NCBI GenBank assembly: GCA_035967975.1
Contig: JAWQFQ010000018.1
Location: 10,403 to 74,402 of the forward strand
Source of the DNA: Scytonema sp035967975
GTDB taxonomy: Bacteria; Cyanobacteriota; Cyanobacteriia; Cyanobacteriales; Nostocaceae
DNA: 64,000 nucleotides
Reading direction: 5' to 3'
Numbering within the stretch: position 1 is the stretch's first letter; every line of letters starts with the position of its first letter. Positions 52,528 to 61,128 of the stretch are shown in pieces. The notes beneath the pieces were generated by a model that was not told where the DNA came from, did not search any database, and saw only the letters and a program-made list of their open reading frames with translations. The translations under genes were made by a program, and so were the position numbers.

Positions 52528-53646
52528 TTAGTTTTGAGAGCTACTTGAAGCTTTCGTTCTTTGAGCTTGCTGCTCAGTTTGGAACTTGGTTTGTCTGCTT
52601 AATAATTCCGCAATGGTTATATCTGGCTCTGGAACTCCTTCAAAAGCAGTCCCAATTTCGCCTCTGGTGTATTGAATAGTGGCTAGACGATAGCCTTCAT
52701 CTGGTAGCGGAATATAACCTACTGTGGTTGCTAAATTCTTAGCATTTTTCAAATAAAACTCGACAAATGTTCTGAGTTCTGGTTTGGCTTGGGTAGCTTT
52801 AGCATTAACATAAATAAAGAGTGGACGAGACAAAGGCTGATATTGAGCGTTTTTTACCGTTTCAGGAGAGGGAGATACTCCACCTTTACCAGCATCAACT
52901 GGTAGCGCTTTTACTTTATCCTGGTTTTTTTCAAAGTATGCAAAAGGAATGTAACCTAATGCATTTGGGTTTTTACTAATTCCATCTATTAAAACATTAT
53001 CATCTTCACTACTCGTGTAGTCAGAACGGCTATTTTTACTGCCTAAAAGGGCTTCATTAAAGTAATCGTATGTACCGGAATCTTTACCAGCACCGTAAAG
53101 TTGTAATGGTCGATTTGGGTATGTTGCTTGTATCTGATTCCAGTTAGTTACCTTACCTTGTGCGGATTTGTCCCAAACTTTTTTCAGTTCTTCTACTGTA
53201 ATACTTTTTACCCAATTATTTTGGGGGTTGACTGCAACAGTCAAAGCATCAAAAGCGATTGGTAGTTCAATAAACCCAACACCTGCTTTAACACAAGCAT
53301 CCATTTCTTGAGTCAGAATAGGACGGGAAGCATCACTGATGTCAGTTTCGCCCGCACAGAATTTTCTGAATCCAGCCGTTGAACCGGAAAACTGCACATC
53401 AATTTTTACGTTCTGTCCTTGAGTCGTTTTGCGAAACTCTTTAGCTACTGCATCTGAAATTGGATAAACCGTGCTGGAACCATCAATGAGAATTGTCGAT
53501 GTTGTGTTTGTACTACTGACTTGAGTCGTCTGTTGTGGCGCATCGCTTGATGAAACATTGCTAGATGAATTAGACCCAGTTGTACAACCTGCTGTTAGAG
53601 TCAATACCCCAAATACAAGAACTAACTTCTCTGCTATGGCTTTCAT
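52528..53646 (-). CDS. pstS: PstS-family phosphate-binding lipoprotein
   Basis: 372 residues. Lipoprotein signal 'VLVFGVLTLTAGCTTGS' with the lipobox LTAGC near residue 21. Ser/Thr-rich linker, then the phosphate-binding elements: 'LIDGSSTVYPISDAVAKEFR', 'VQFSGSTAGFRKFCAGETDI' and 'SDASRPI', and later 'LYGAGKDSGTYDYFNEALLG'. This is the long (SphX-like) type of PstS found in cyanobacteria. It captures phosphate for an ABC importer or for sensing. The pstC, pstA and pstB genes are not adjacent, so it is a separate unit; such copies are usually induced by phosphate starvation, but I could not identify a convincing Pho box. Confidence 0.93.
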   Translation of the reverse strand: MKAIAEKLVLVFGVLTLTAGCTTGSNSSSNVSSSDAPQQTTQVSSTNTTSTILIDGSSTVYPISDAVAKEFRKTTQGQNVKIDVQFSGSTAGFRKFCAGETDISDASRPILTQEMDACVKAGVGFIELPIAFDALTVAVNPQNNWVKSITVEELKKVWDKSAQGKVTNWNQIQATYPNRPLQLYGAGKDSGTYDYFNEALLGSKNSRSDYTSSEDDNVLIDGISKNPNALGYIPFAYFEKNQDKVKALPVDAGKGGVSPSPETVKNAQYQPLSRPLFIYVNAKATQAKPELRTFVEFYLKNAKNLATTVGYIPLPDEGYRLATIQYTRGEIGTAFEGVPEPDITIAELLSRQTKFQTEQQAQRTKASSSSQN

Positions 53647-54247
53647 AACACATACCTAGATGCCCTTATTTATAAAATATATTCTCACTTCAAAAAAAAT
53701 TAATATATATTCTTTTAAATTTAGTATCTCTTAATAGAAATTCATAGAAAAATTGATGCATACTTTTTTCAAAAACTTGACGAATAGTCATAATTTTTAT
53801 GAAACCGCAAAAAAATATAACAAATAATACTTAAGTAAAAAAAGATGCTAAAAATCTGTTTCAGTCTCTTTAAGAAACGTTAAAAAATTCCGTTATTACT
53901 GAATGACTCCAATACTGCTCGGTTAGTGATATTCGAGGTACCACCAAACCCGGTAACTCCTGCGAAACCGGGTTTCTAATTCTCGCTTATCCGAACCGTA
54001 TTGGAATGGCTTCCTTTTCACTCCCAAGATTACCGATGTTTTCTTGGTCTCTTTTTTATTTCGGTAGTCTTATACCGAGAAGGGTGAAAGTTCAAATTAA
54101 TAAAAAAATCCCCCATAAATGCTTTTCGCATCTAGGGGGAAGTTTTACAATTTACGGATGAGGATATTCGTTCTATATAGGTAATGGGCGATCGCAAAGT
54201 CAACTTATGCAGTTTTTCCTCCAGTCTTTCCCAACTTCATACAATCT
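53647..54247. other. Intergenic, pstS promoter side and one MITE-like element
   Basis: 600 bp. The part next to pstS is very AT-rich and must carry its promoter. A family B element lies at 53909-54004. A short hairpin around 'CCCCCATAAATGCTTTTCGCA' is weak. No gene. Confidence 0.45.
53909..54004. mobile_element. MITE-like element family B, better-preserved copy
   Basis: Begins CCAATACTGCTCGG and ends CCGAACCGTATTGG, imperfect terminal inverted repeats; interior AAACCCGGTAACTCC and GCGAAACCGGGTTTCT. Same plan as the degenerate copy at 18485-18604. No coding capacity. Confidence 0.65.
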
Positions 54248-54838
54248 TTAATTTTCCCGTTGAGCGAGAAGTCCCTCTAGCTCAGCAATTCTGGCTTGTA
54301 ATACCGCAACTTCCTGCTCGGAGTAGCGGATGGGAATATGCTGCGGACAGTTCCAGTTCCAAGCCTCAATCTCAAATAAAATCACTCGTTCAATTTCCGC
54401 TGCGTATCCGGGAACTCTCACCCGTTCGATCAACTCGCTGTCGCCTTCCACGTATCTCGCTCGTCCCCAAATTTTCAACCGCTTGCGATGACGGTAATCC
54501 ATTAAAAACAAGAAAGCTTTGTCATTGGCTGAAAGATTACCAACGGTGACATACTGAATATTACCCTTAAAGTCTGCAAAGCCTAATGTTTTCTCATCCA
54601 GCACTTTTAAAAAACCTGGCTCTCCACCCCGAAACTGGATGTAAGGATATCCATTCGAGCCAACGGTTCCCAAATAAAAACCATCCAATTTTGCAATAAA
54701 TTCTTCAATTTCAGGTGTAACAGAATCATTTTCCGGTCCACTTTGTTCAAAACGCGCATAGATTTCCCGCGAACCTCGTTCTTCTTGTGCTACTTTCACT
54801 GCGGGTGTGAAGGCAATTTGTGTAAATTTACGTGGCAT
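54248..54838 (-). CDS. Pyridoxamine 5'-phosphate oxidase family protein
   Basis: I start at the ATG at 54838 because TTAGGAG lies 6-8 bases upstream; the frame to 54964 overlaps the GST gene. About 196 residues: 'MPRKFTQIAFTPAVKVAQEE', 'FIAKLDGFYLGTVGSNGYPY' and 'IQFRGGEPGFLKVLDEKTLG' followed by 'FADFKGNIQYVTVGNLSAND' and 'KAFLFLMDYRHRKRLKIWGR' are standard for PPOX-fold FMN-binding proteins. The C-terminal 'CPQHIPIRYS' is also typical. These act as flavin-dependent reductases or oxidases of small molecules. It follows the GST gene in the same direction, about 100 bp downstream, so both are probably under the TetR operator. Confidence 0.9.
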   Translation of the reverse strand: MPRKFTQIAFTPAVKVAQEERGSREIYARFEQSGPENDSVTPEIEEFIAKLDGFYLGTVGSNGYPYIQFRGGEPGFLKVLDEKTLGFADFKGNIQYVTVGNLSANDKAFLFLMDYRHRKRLKIWGRARYVEGDSELIERVRVPGYAAEIERVILFEIEAWNWNCPQHIPIRYSEQEVAVLQARIAELEGLLAQREN

Positions 54839-54941
54839 ACAAACTCCTAAATTGTAATAGAAATTACATAGATTTTCTTGTTTGGGAAAAGGGAAAGGGC
54901 TAAAGGGTGTATTTTTACCTTTCCCCTTAATCAAAAGGTAT

Positions 54942-55559
54942 TCAAACTGTTGCAGAAACTTCAATCCCTACCATACCAACAAAACCAGGAAGTCTCTTAA
55001 CTCGCTCAATCCATGCAAGGATGTGAGGATAGGGTTCAAGCGAAATCTTACCATCGGGTGCTAGTGCAACATAGGGAAAGACAGCTATATCTGCTATTGT
55101 TGGACCCTCAAATTCCAGCCATTGGCGATCGCTCAAGTGTTGGTTGAGTTGTTTAAGAATAAATTCCGCTTTCTGGTTTGCTCTGTCAATATTGATACTC
55201 GTCGCCTTAAACACATGGTATAATCGAGCGGATTCGGGACCTTGTCGAACTTCGCCTGCTGTTGTGGACAACCATCGTACAACCTGACTGAGGGAAACTG
55301 CATCTAAGGGTAACCATTGCTCACCACCATACTGACGAGCTAAATACACCAATATTGCTTGAGCGTCCGCAAGCGTGGTATTCTCATCTACTAGCACTGG
55401 TACTTGACCGAAGGGATTTAAGGCAAGAAACTCAGGTGATTTATGTTCTCCCTTCATCAAATCAAGTTTAATCCATTCGTGTTCAATGCCCAAGAGTGAC
55501 AGCGCCAGTTTAACTTTGTAGCTATTACCAGAAAGTTCGTGACCGTAAAGCTTAATCAT
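54942..55559 (-). CDS. Glutathione S-transferase family protein
   Basis: 205 residues. The thioredoxin-like N-terminal domain reads 'MIKLYGHELSGNSYKVKLAL', 'EWIKLDLMKGEHKSPEFLAL', 'NPFGQVPVLVDENTTLADAQ' with the cis-Pro of 'VPVL' and the glutathione-contacting 'DAQAILVYLA'. The C-terminal helical domain has 'GPTIADIAVFPYVALAPDGK', the N-capping motif of GSTs. It conjugates or reduces compounds with glutathione in the cytoplasm. It is transcribed divergently from the TetR gene; two palindromes lie in between, about 200 bp from this start. Confidence 0.93.
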   Translation of the reverse strand: MIKLYGHELSGNSYKVKLALSLLGIEHEWIKLDLMKGEHKSPEFLALNPFGQVPVLVDENTTLADAQAILVYLARQYGGEQWLPLDAVSLSQVVRWLSTTAGEVRQGPESARLYHVFKATSINIDRANQKAEFILKQLNQHLSDRQWLEFEGPTIADIAVFPYVALAPDGKISLEPYPHILAWIERVKRLPGFVGMVGIEVSATV

Positions 55560-55748
55560 ATGTTAACCCTCTGTTTTATGTAAAAATGGACAGTCTACAG
55601 GTAGCAATTCATGCTCAATTGGGAATGAAAACACAAGTATCCAGGTTTCTTCTCGACACGTTGCTATCTCTTTTCGCCTATCAGCATGGCTTTGTTTGAG
55701 ACTTTTCATTACTACCCCCTAGAGAGTGATGGAGTTGGGTGTCAGTTC

Positions 55749-55796
55749 TTGTACCGTTCGTTCGGTACAAATAGACTGTACCAATCGTTCGGTATA
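55749..55796. promoter_or_regulatory. Two TetR-type operators
   Basis: TTGTACCG-TTCGTT-CGGTACAA at 55749-55770 has perfect 8-bp arms; TGTACC-AATCGTTC-GGTATA at 55777-55796 is a near copy. Centre-to-centre distance is about 27 bp, as for two dimers on one face. They lie between the divergent GST gene and the TetR gene, so the regulator most likely represses both. Confidence 0.8.
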
Positions 55797-55837
55797 ATGT
55801 CAATAGATAAAATTTGAATTTCTCAATTTTTCTAAAA

Positions 55838-56380
55838 ATGCCAAAAAACACTTACATTCCGTCCTTACTACAACTGTTCCGACAGTACGGTTACGATGGG
55901 GCGACTTTATCTAAAATTTCTGAAAAGACTGGATTGGGAAAAGCCAGTCTCTACCACCACTTTCCCGGTGGGAAGGATGAGATGGTAACTACAGTGTTAG
56001 ACTTTACAGAAGAGTGGTTAGAGCAAAACATTCTACAACCGCTCAAGAGTGAAGGAGATGCGTTGACTCGATTAAGTAAGATGTGCGATCGCATCAACGA
56101 ACTCTATGAAGGTGGGGAACAACCTTGTATGTTCGCCATTTTGTTAATGGGGTCAGCAAGAGATGTCTTTCATGCTAAAGTACAAACACTATTACAGACT
56201 TGGATAGATGCGATCGCATCTGTTTTGGTAGAAGCAGGATTAGACCAACAACAAGCACAAGAACGAGGGGAAGACGCTGTCATTGCAATACAAGGAGCAT
56301 TGATTTTGGTGCATGGGTTAGGCGATCGCACTCCCTTTCAACGAGTTATCAAAAAATTACCGCAAGAACTTTTAGAGTAA
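55838..56380 (+). CDS. TetR/AcrR family transcriptional regulator
   Basis: About 180 residues from the ATG at 55838 ('MPKNTYIPSLLQLFRQYGYD'); an upstream ATG at 55814 adds eight non-conserved residues. 'GATLSKISEKTGLGKASLYH' and 'HFPGGKDEM' form the TetR helix-turn-helix. The ligand domain is of the type seen with LmrA/YxaF-like regulators ('GCDRINELYEGGEQPCMFAI'-like region with one Cys, 'IQGALILVHGLGDRTPFQRV'). It should bind the palindromes just upstream and release them on meeting a small electrophile or other ligand, with GST and the PPOX protein as targets; ligand unknown. Confidence 0.92.
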   Translation: MPKNTYIPSLLQLFRQYGYDGATLSKISEKTGLGKASLYHHFPGGKDEMVTTVLDFTEEWLEQNILQPLKSEGDALTRLSKMCDRINELYEGGEQPCMFAILLMGSARDVFHAKVQTLLQTWIDAIASVLVEAGLDQQQAQERGEDAVIAIQGALILVHGLGDRTPFQRVIKKLPQELLE

Positions 56381-56534
56381 GCGTTCAGCTATCAGCTATC
56401 AGCCAAGAACTTATAGCTAATGGATTCTAGCAAAATCACTCATCTCAATTTAGACTTGGCGTGGTCATAAATTGAGCTTTTTGTTAAGATAAGAGACTTG
56501 CTACCATGAGAGCGTCAATACACACTCAAATTTA

Positions 56535-56641
56535 TGAAAAACTTCACAAGTTCTTCAAATTTCCCTGATATTCTCCGAACTGTTCATGAGCAGATAAAAC
56601 CTGTTGAAGAAACTGTTAGCCGTTATCAACGAAAGTTTTGA
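56535..56641 (+). CDS. Short leader frame before the 128-residue protein
   Basis: 35 codons from an ATG ('MKNFTSSSNFPDILRTVHEQ', 'IKPVEETVSRYQRKF'). Its TGA overlaps the TTG start of the next frame by 3 bp (TTGA). It may be the beginning of the following gene separated by a frameshift, or a small gene of its own. Not recognised. Confidence 0.35.
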
Positions 56642-57024
56642 TAGCGGCTATTTCTTTGACACTCTCAGCCAACTACATACAAGGGGATTACCGTGAAGGA
56701 AAGCAATCTCATTTCAACTTACAAGGCGCTCAGTTTGGGGGTAGTTTAGTGCATGCTGAAACTGTGCATACCCATCACATTGGTGGTAACATAACTAACC
56801 ATAACTCAGAACTTAGCCAAGCAGCTGCCCAAATCCAGCAACTGCTCGAACAATTAGAGCAATCTTATCCCAGCAATACGACCACTGGAAAAATGGCTAT
56901 TGCAACCCAGGTAATCGAACATATTGAGAGCGATCGGGCTTTGGCACAACGGGTACTGAGTGCTCTAAAAGCAGGAGGTACTCAAAACCTGCGCGGTGTC
57001 ATGGTACAGATGGTGGTTTGGTGA
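56638..57024 (+). CDS. Cyanobacterial 'IQGDYREGxxxNLQGAQFGG' type hypothetical
   Basis: 128 codons from a TTG. 'SANYIQGDYREGKQSHFNLQ' and 'GAQFGGSLVHAETVHTHHIG' form a beta-solenoid-like start, and 'AAAQIQQLLEQLEQSYPSNT' followed by 'ATQVIEHIESDRALAQRVLS' and 'ALKAGG' is the helical tail seen in many cyanobacterial proteins attached to effector or pentapeptide-like domains. In those proteins the tail continues with 'xxALxxxLxHPxxxxVIAAxEGW'; here it ends early in 'LRGVMVQMVVW', so the C-terminus is truncated or shifted. Function unknown. Confidence 0.55.
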   Translation: MIAAISLTLSANYIQGDYREGKQSHFNLQGAQFGGSLVHAETVHTHHIGGNITNHNSELSQAAAQIQQLLEQLEQSYPSNTTTGKMAIATQVIEHIESDRALAQRVLSALKAGGTQNLRGVMVQMVVW

Positions 57025-57236
57025 GAAAAGCAGATTAATGTAACGCTCAATTTTTGAGTGAGGATTTGGTATGGAAGTTGGAAGAGTTTTTTCCCTCCAT
57101 CCCAAAGGTTTTGCAAGCTTCTGAACCAAGCCTTCGGCAGTTGGTAAAATGAATATGTACCGACTCACTGTATTTCCCATACGATGAGTCAGTACAGTTA
57201 ATCTTTCCGTTAAACCTCAAACGAGGAGATTGTCAA

Positions 57237-57455
57237 ATGGCATTGGCTGAACTCATGTCACAAATCCAGGAGCTTCCGAAAATCGACAAGCTTCGGTTGA
57301 TGCAGTTTCTTGCAACAGAACTGGTCAAGGAAGAAGATGCAAACTTCTTTGTTGCGAATCAAGAGTATCCGATTTGGTCGCCCTACAATTGCTCTGAGGC
57401 TGCTAATGTCCTGATGAACCTTCTGGCGACAAAGCAGCAAGAGAAGAATGGTTGA
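57237..57455 (+). CDS. Small hypothetical protein paired with a retropepsin-like gene
   Basis: 72 residues ('MALAELMSQIQELPKIDKLR', 'LMQFLATELVKEEDANFF'). The first half is a short helical pattern common to small cyanobacterial proteins that resemble antitoxins ('LPKxDKLRLMQFLAxEL'). 'YPIWSPYNCSEAANVLMNLL' is the conserved second half. Good ribosome site (AAACGAGGAGATTG). It overlaps the next gene by 8 bp, so the two are co-translated. Confidence 0.7.
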   Translation: MALAELMSQIQELPKIDKLRLMQFLATELVKEEDANFFVANQEYPIWSPYNCSEAANVLMNLLATKQQEKNG

Positions 57456-57870
57456 CGCTCAAAGATTTCCCTACAAAATTATTGACAGCAGCCTTGGCAT
57501 GGTTGATCGAATGCCATACCTGCCTTTGACGCTCAGCCTTGATGGTCAATCCTTGAATACTGAGGGTTTACTGGATACAGGCGCAAGCGTTAATGTTTTA
57601 CCATATGAGTTGGGTATGCAACTGGGTTTGATCTGGGAGAATGAAAAACTCTCAGTTGTATTGGCAGGAAATCTGGCTCGATTTGAAGCTCGCGCAGTCA
57701 TTGTTGACGCTCAAATCAGTTCATTTCCAATGGTGAATCTAGCATTTGCCTGGACACAAGCAACCGATGTGCCTTTAATTTTGGGGCAAGCTAATTTCTT
57801 TTTTGAGTTTGAGGTCTGTTTCTTCCGTGCGCGTTCTGAATTTGAAATTCGCCCCAAGCAAGGTGGATAG
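57448..57870 (+). CDS. Retropepsin-like aspartyl protease family protein
   Basis: 140 residues. 'LNTEGLLDTGASVNVLPYEL' carries the DTGAS active-site triad typical of retroviral-type aspartyl proteases that work as dimers, after strands 'MPYLPLTLSLDGQS'. 'DVPLILGQANFFFEFEVCFF' matches the second conserved 'xxLGxxxF' region. These small cyanobacterial proteins are always short and often preceded by the 72-residue partner, as here. The substrate is unknown. The overlap with the upstream gene suggests that the two form a functional pair. Confidence 0.8.
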   Translation: MVDAQRFPYKIIDSSLGMVDRMPYLPLTLSLDGQSLNTEGLLDTGASVNVLPYELGMQLGLIWENEKLSVVLAGNLARFEARAVIVDAQISSFPMVNLAFAWTQATDVPLILGQANFFFEFEVCFFRARSEFEIRPKQGG

Positions 57871-58446
57871 CAATAAAGATGGGATCCCAGTTGAAAGCGA
57901 TCAGTGAGGCACGGTCTAACAACCCCCTTGCAGCGGACGGAATGAATATCTAGGCATTCGTGACAGGTTAAGACTAAATTACTTTTGTCAATTTGTAATT
58001 ATCCTGAGAATTAAACCAAATACGAGGTATTTAATTCACGTTTGTACTGATTTTTCAGCCTTTGAAAAAATGATCGGTCTAAATCTTAAGCGATCGCCTA
58101 CGCATCTGCAAAATGTACCCACTGTGACCCTGACAAATTCCCAGGACTGCGATGGGCTTTCGGTCACTAGAGGCGATCGCATGACACAGATATTAAAGAC
58201 GAGGAAGCTTGTTCCAGATAAAAGAGTTGTTCACCTGTTAACTTTTGCAGACGCATTTGTATTGCGATTACCGTTGGTGGGCGTTCCATCATCGCCCTCT
58301 GCATTAAGATTGACAACTAATGGTTATATACACAAGTGCGATCGCACCTCCTCAACAGCTGCTCAAGGCAAAAGTCAGTTGAACCATACGTGTGGCTATA
58401 CAAAGGTTCGATCTGGTGGGTGCGATCACCCCTACCATGTACCTAT
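57871..58446. other. Degenerate stretch rich in HIP1 sites, no gene called
   Basis: About 570 bp with an open plus-strand frame (58070-58498) whose sequence looks non-coding ('MIGLNLKRSPTHLQNVPTVT') and is broken by four HIP1 sites. It appears to be decayed sequence leading into the fragment below. Confidence 0.4.
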
Positions 58447-58545
58447 TGTACCTTTGAAACCTACTGTGAAGATCGTTTTAGCTATGGGCGGCGTTTAGCT
58501 TACTACTATATTGATGCTGCAAATGTGGTTGATAATCTTCGAGCA
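58447..58545 (+). pseudogene. Fragment of a cyanobacterial DNA-binding-like family, plus strand
   Basis: The frame here reads 'CTFETYCEDRFSYGRRLAYY' and 'YIDAANVVDNLR', the core of a family whose other member starts on the opposite strand at 58754. Upstream 'WLYKGS' fits the 'RLYR.TH' part of the family but is separated from it by extra sequence. No start and no continuation, so a remnant. Confidence 0.55.
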
Positions 58546-58754
58546 TGTGAACAACAATTTGTTGTCAAATTATCGAAAACATCTGCGGCAGCAATTAGAT
58601 AGTTAGACTTTTGCCTACTATGCCCAAACCTATCTCTACAATACTCCTCAAAGGTCTTATGAGTACTGCGATAAAGCTTACAATCGCGCAGTTCCATCAA
58701 AGCTTTACCCGCTTCATAAAAAGCACGGTCTAAAGACTCGCTCGTTTCCCGCAT
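58506..58754 (-). pseudogene. 5' part of the same family on the minus strand
   Basis: Reads 'MRETSESLDRAFYEAGKALM', 'ELRDCKLYRSTHKTFEEYCR', 'DRFGHSRQKSNYLIAAADVF' and 'DNLTTNC'. After that the frame runs into the complementary strand of the plus-strand fragment, so the last ~17 residues are not native. The full family is about 300 residues and resembles ParB-like or plasmid DNA-binding proteins. The two fragments meet tail to tail near 58555. Confidence 0.6.
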
Positions 58755-59195
58755 ACCGAATATTTCTATGAACTATGTATTTATAGAGACAATTGCCAAG
58801 CGCGTATTGCCTCCGCATGGCTTTAAATATTTGTATTACTTATATTAACACAACTTATTAAGCAGATACAAAATTCATATTTATCAAAATCATACATTCG
58901 GTTCCTTGCGATTATGATTAATGTCAAGAATTTCGTGGGTGTGCATCAGCTTACATTCTATGAGGTAGTGTTAGTAACGCTACGGGGAACTCAAAAGTCA
59001 CGCATTGTTATAAATTAGGGCTTTTGTCTGTTTTAAATGGTTGGTTTATTTCTGCTAACCTATGCTAGGAGAATATTAACTGCATATTTCGCACCTCTCC
59101 ACATAGGATGCAATCATACCATCATTGGTCACAGCTATTACTGCTTATTTTGTCCAGAAAAATAAGTAAAAGAATAGAATCAAGGATAAGAAACT
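58755..59195. other. Intergenic, nothing recognised
   Basis: 440 bp, AT-rich, with no gene. The ribosome site AAGGATAAG before the GTG at 59196 lies at its end. Confidence 0.45.
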
Positions 59196-59573
59196 GTGAG
59201 AAAAATTTTAATCATTGACGATGAGGACGGGGTTAGAAAAATTGCTCAAATGTCTTTGGAAATCCTGACAGACTGGGAAGTTCTGACAGCTGCTTCCGGA
59301 ACTGAGGGACTGATATTGGCTCAATCCCAACAACCAGATGCAATTTTATTAGATATGGTAATGCCTGACTTAGATGGAGTGACAACTTTTGAGAAGTTAC
59401 AAGCTAATTTTACAACTCGAAACATCCCAACTATTTTCTTATCTGCAAAAATGGCGGAAAGCGAAAAACAGAAGTTTCTCGATTTGGGGTTAACTGGTTT
59501 GATTACCAAACCCTTTGATGCTCAAAGCCTAGTCAAGCAAATCCGTGAGATTCTTGCTTGGAAAAGTGGATAG
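59196..59573 (+). CDS. Stand-alone CheY-like response regulator
   Basis: 125 residues, single receiver domain. GTG start with an AAGGATAAG ribosome site. 'MRKILIIDDEDGVRKIAQMS' gives the acidic pair, 'QPDAILLDMVMPDLDGVTTF' the phospho-acceptor Asp near residue 52, 'PTIFLSAKMAESEK' the Ser/Thr-Ala site and 'LTGLITKPFDAQSLVKQI' the conserved Lys-Pro. No output domain. It would be phosphorylated by a hybrid kinase not present here, and may work with the convergent Hpt-receiver protein at 59625-60773. Confidence 0.92.
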   Translation: MRKILIIDDEDGVRKIAQMSLEILTDWEVLTAASGTEGLILAQSQQPDAILLDMVMPDLDGVTTFEKLQANFTTRNIPTIFLSAKMAESEKQKFLDLGLTGLITKPFDAQSLVKQIREILAWKSG

Positions 59574-59624
59574 TGGATAGTGGATAGTAGTTAGTGTTTA
59601 GTAGGTAAGCGGATGCAAATTTTC

Positions 59625-60773
59625 CTACACCCCACACCCCACACTCCTTCTTAAACTTCGAGTTCGTTCCAGTCGCTTCAGGACTCGTTCAACTAATTCT
59701 GAAACTACAATGGGCTTACTGATAAAATCGTCTGCACCTGCTTTAAAGACTTGCTCTACTATAGAAGTATCTTTATGAACTGAGACAAACAACACGGGTA
59801 ATTGACTCCAACGAGGCTCATTCCGAACCACTTGGCATAAATCTATACCACTAAATTCTGGCATTTCTACATCAAGAACTAGTAAGTCAGGCGCAGTTTG
59901 CTCTAGTACTTCCCAAAATTGATTTGGGCTATTTACTAGGGTGAGTTCAAATCCCCAAGGTTCTAATAAAGTTTGTAAGAATTTTAACATTTGTTTGTCG
60001 TCATCTATAATTAGCAACTTTGCCTTAATTTTGGTAACTTGTTGCAAGGTTTGAGAGATCGCCTCCATCACTTCAGTTGGAGGTGTGGGTTTTTGGAGAA
60101 AGCAGCATCCTCCAAATCTGGCGACATTTACCCGATTGTCAAAACTTTCTTGAACTGTAAATACGATGACAGGTAAGGGTGGTTGATAGGTCGCAAGTTC
60201 TTCTAATAAGACCAATCCGTCTTCTTGTGCGTTGGGAAAGCACAAATCTAGCAACACTATATCTGGTCGAGAGTTTGCGATCGCCTCTCTAGCTGAAGGT
60301 ACATCGCACACTACTTCTGCGTGTATACCCCACTGAACCGCTTCTAAACTCAAGACTGACGCTAAAGCTGGATCGTCATCCACAATCAACAGCCTCGGAC
60401 TAGAAGATTGTTTCGGTGGAGTTTTCACAGGCGTTGAAATCTCTAGATTTGAAACAGCAAACGGTTGATTGAGTTCTTTTCGCAATAACACAACTAATTG
60501 GGATAGATACTCTAATTTCTCTGAACTCAGGTGATTAATCTGTTGTAATATTTGTTTGATTTCATCCGCTAGACGGGAAGCTTCCACAAAGCCGAAGCTA
60601 CCTAATGTCCCTATCAATGTATGAAGCTCACTTAACGCTTGTTTCTGTAATTCTTCATTCAGAGGACTTTCTTGCAATAGTGCAATAGCTTTCTCGACTA
60701 CCGAGATGCGATCGCCATAATTTTCCTTCAGTTCTTCCCAAACAGCAGCCAGTTTTGTCTTCAATTGTTCCAT
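59625..60773 (-). CDS. Hpt domain protein with two receiver domains
   Basis: 382 residues. N-terminal Hpt: 'ALSELHTLIGTLGSFGFVEA' near residue 50 holds the phosphorylatable His in an H-x-L-x-G pattern. Receiver 1 starts 'RLLIVDDDPALASVLSLEAV' near residue 127 with 'DIVLLDLCFPN'; receiver 2 starts 'KLLIIDDDKQMLKFLQTLLE' near residue 255 with 'DLLVLDVEMPEFSGIDLCQV' and 'GADDFISKPIVVSELVERVL'. This is a phosphorelay component without output domain, as in the PatA or RpfG-adjacent cyanobacterial systems. It converges with the single receiver gene. Confidence 0.9.
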   Translation of the reverse strand: MEQLKTKLAAVWEELKENYGDRISVVEKAIALLQESPLNEELQKQALSELHTLIGTLGSFGFVEASRLADEIKQILQQINHLSSEKLEYLSQLVVLLRKELNQPFAVSNLEISTPVKTPPKQSSSPRLLIVDDDPALASVLSLEAVQWGIHAEVVCDVPSAREAIANSRPDIVLLDLCFPNAQEDGLVLLEELATYQPPLPVIVFTVQESFDNRVNVARFGGCCFLQKPTPPTEVMEAISQTLQQVTKIKAKLLIIDDDKQMLKFLQTLLEPWGFELTLVNSPNQFWEVLEQTAPDLLVLDVEMPEFSGIDLCQVVRNEPRWSQLPVLFVSVHKDTSIVEQVFKAGADDFISKPIVVSELVERVLKRLERTRSLRRSVGCGV

Positions 60774-61023
60774 TGAATCAAGCTAAGTTTATATGTATTT
60801 TATGCTACTTATTATCTTTACATCTTATTATAATATATCTACCTTTTGATAGATACTTCTTCCTTCTCCTAACTTTAACAAACAAAAAAATCAGGAGAGT
60901 ACAATTCAATAATTGAGAATTTTTAGCATTAAGAATGACTTGGATATGTTATTAAATCACTGTCTTCAGGCTTTCTCTCCTGTTCTTAGTAAATCCCCAT
61001 ACCCCTACACCCTCATTCCCACA

Positions 61024-61128
61024 TATAGTGGTTCTCGGTTGGGTGCAATACACCCTGGAGGGCGAACAACCGTTCGCCCCTACATTGTCGTGATATCACG
61101 GTATTTGATTCAACTGAGAACCGCTATA
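61024..61128. mobile_element. MITE-like element family A, copy 2 (105 bp), overlapping the end of shc
   Basis: Same length and interior as the copy at 17566-17670 (GGGTGCAATACACCCTGGAG, GGGCGAACAACCGTTCGCCC), with TATAGTGGTTCTC and GAGAACCGCTATA ends. The shc stop codon (61096-61098) is inside this element. Confidence 0.85.

Noticed and set aside
58070..58498. 142-codon plus-strand frame
   Set aside because: Sequence composition is non-coding and it is built around four HIP1 sites; no ribosome site or family.
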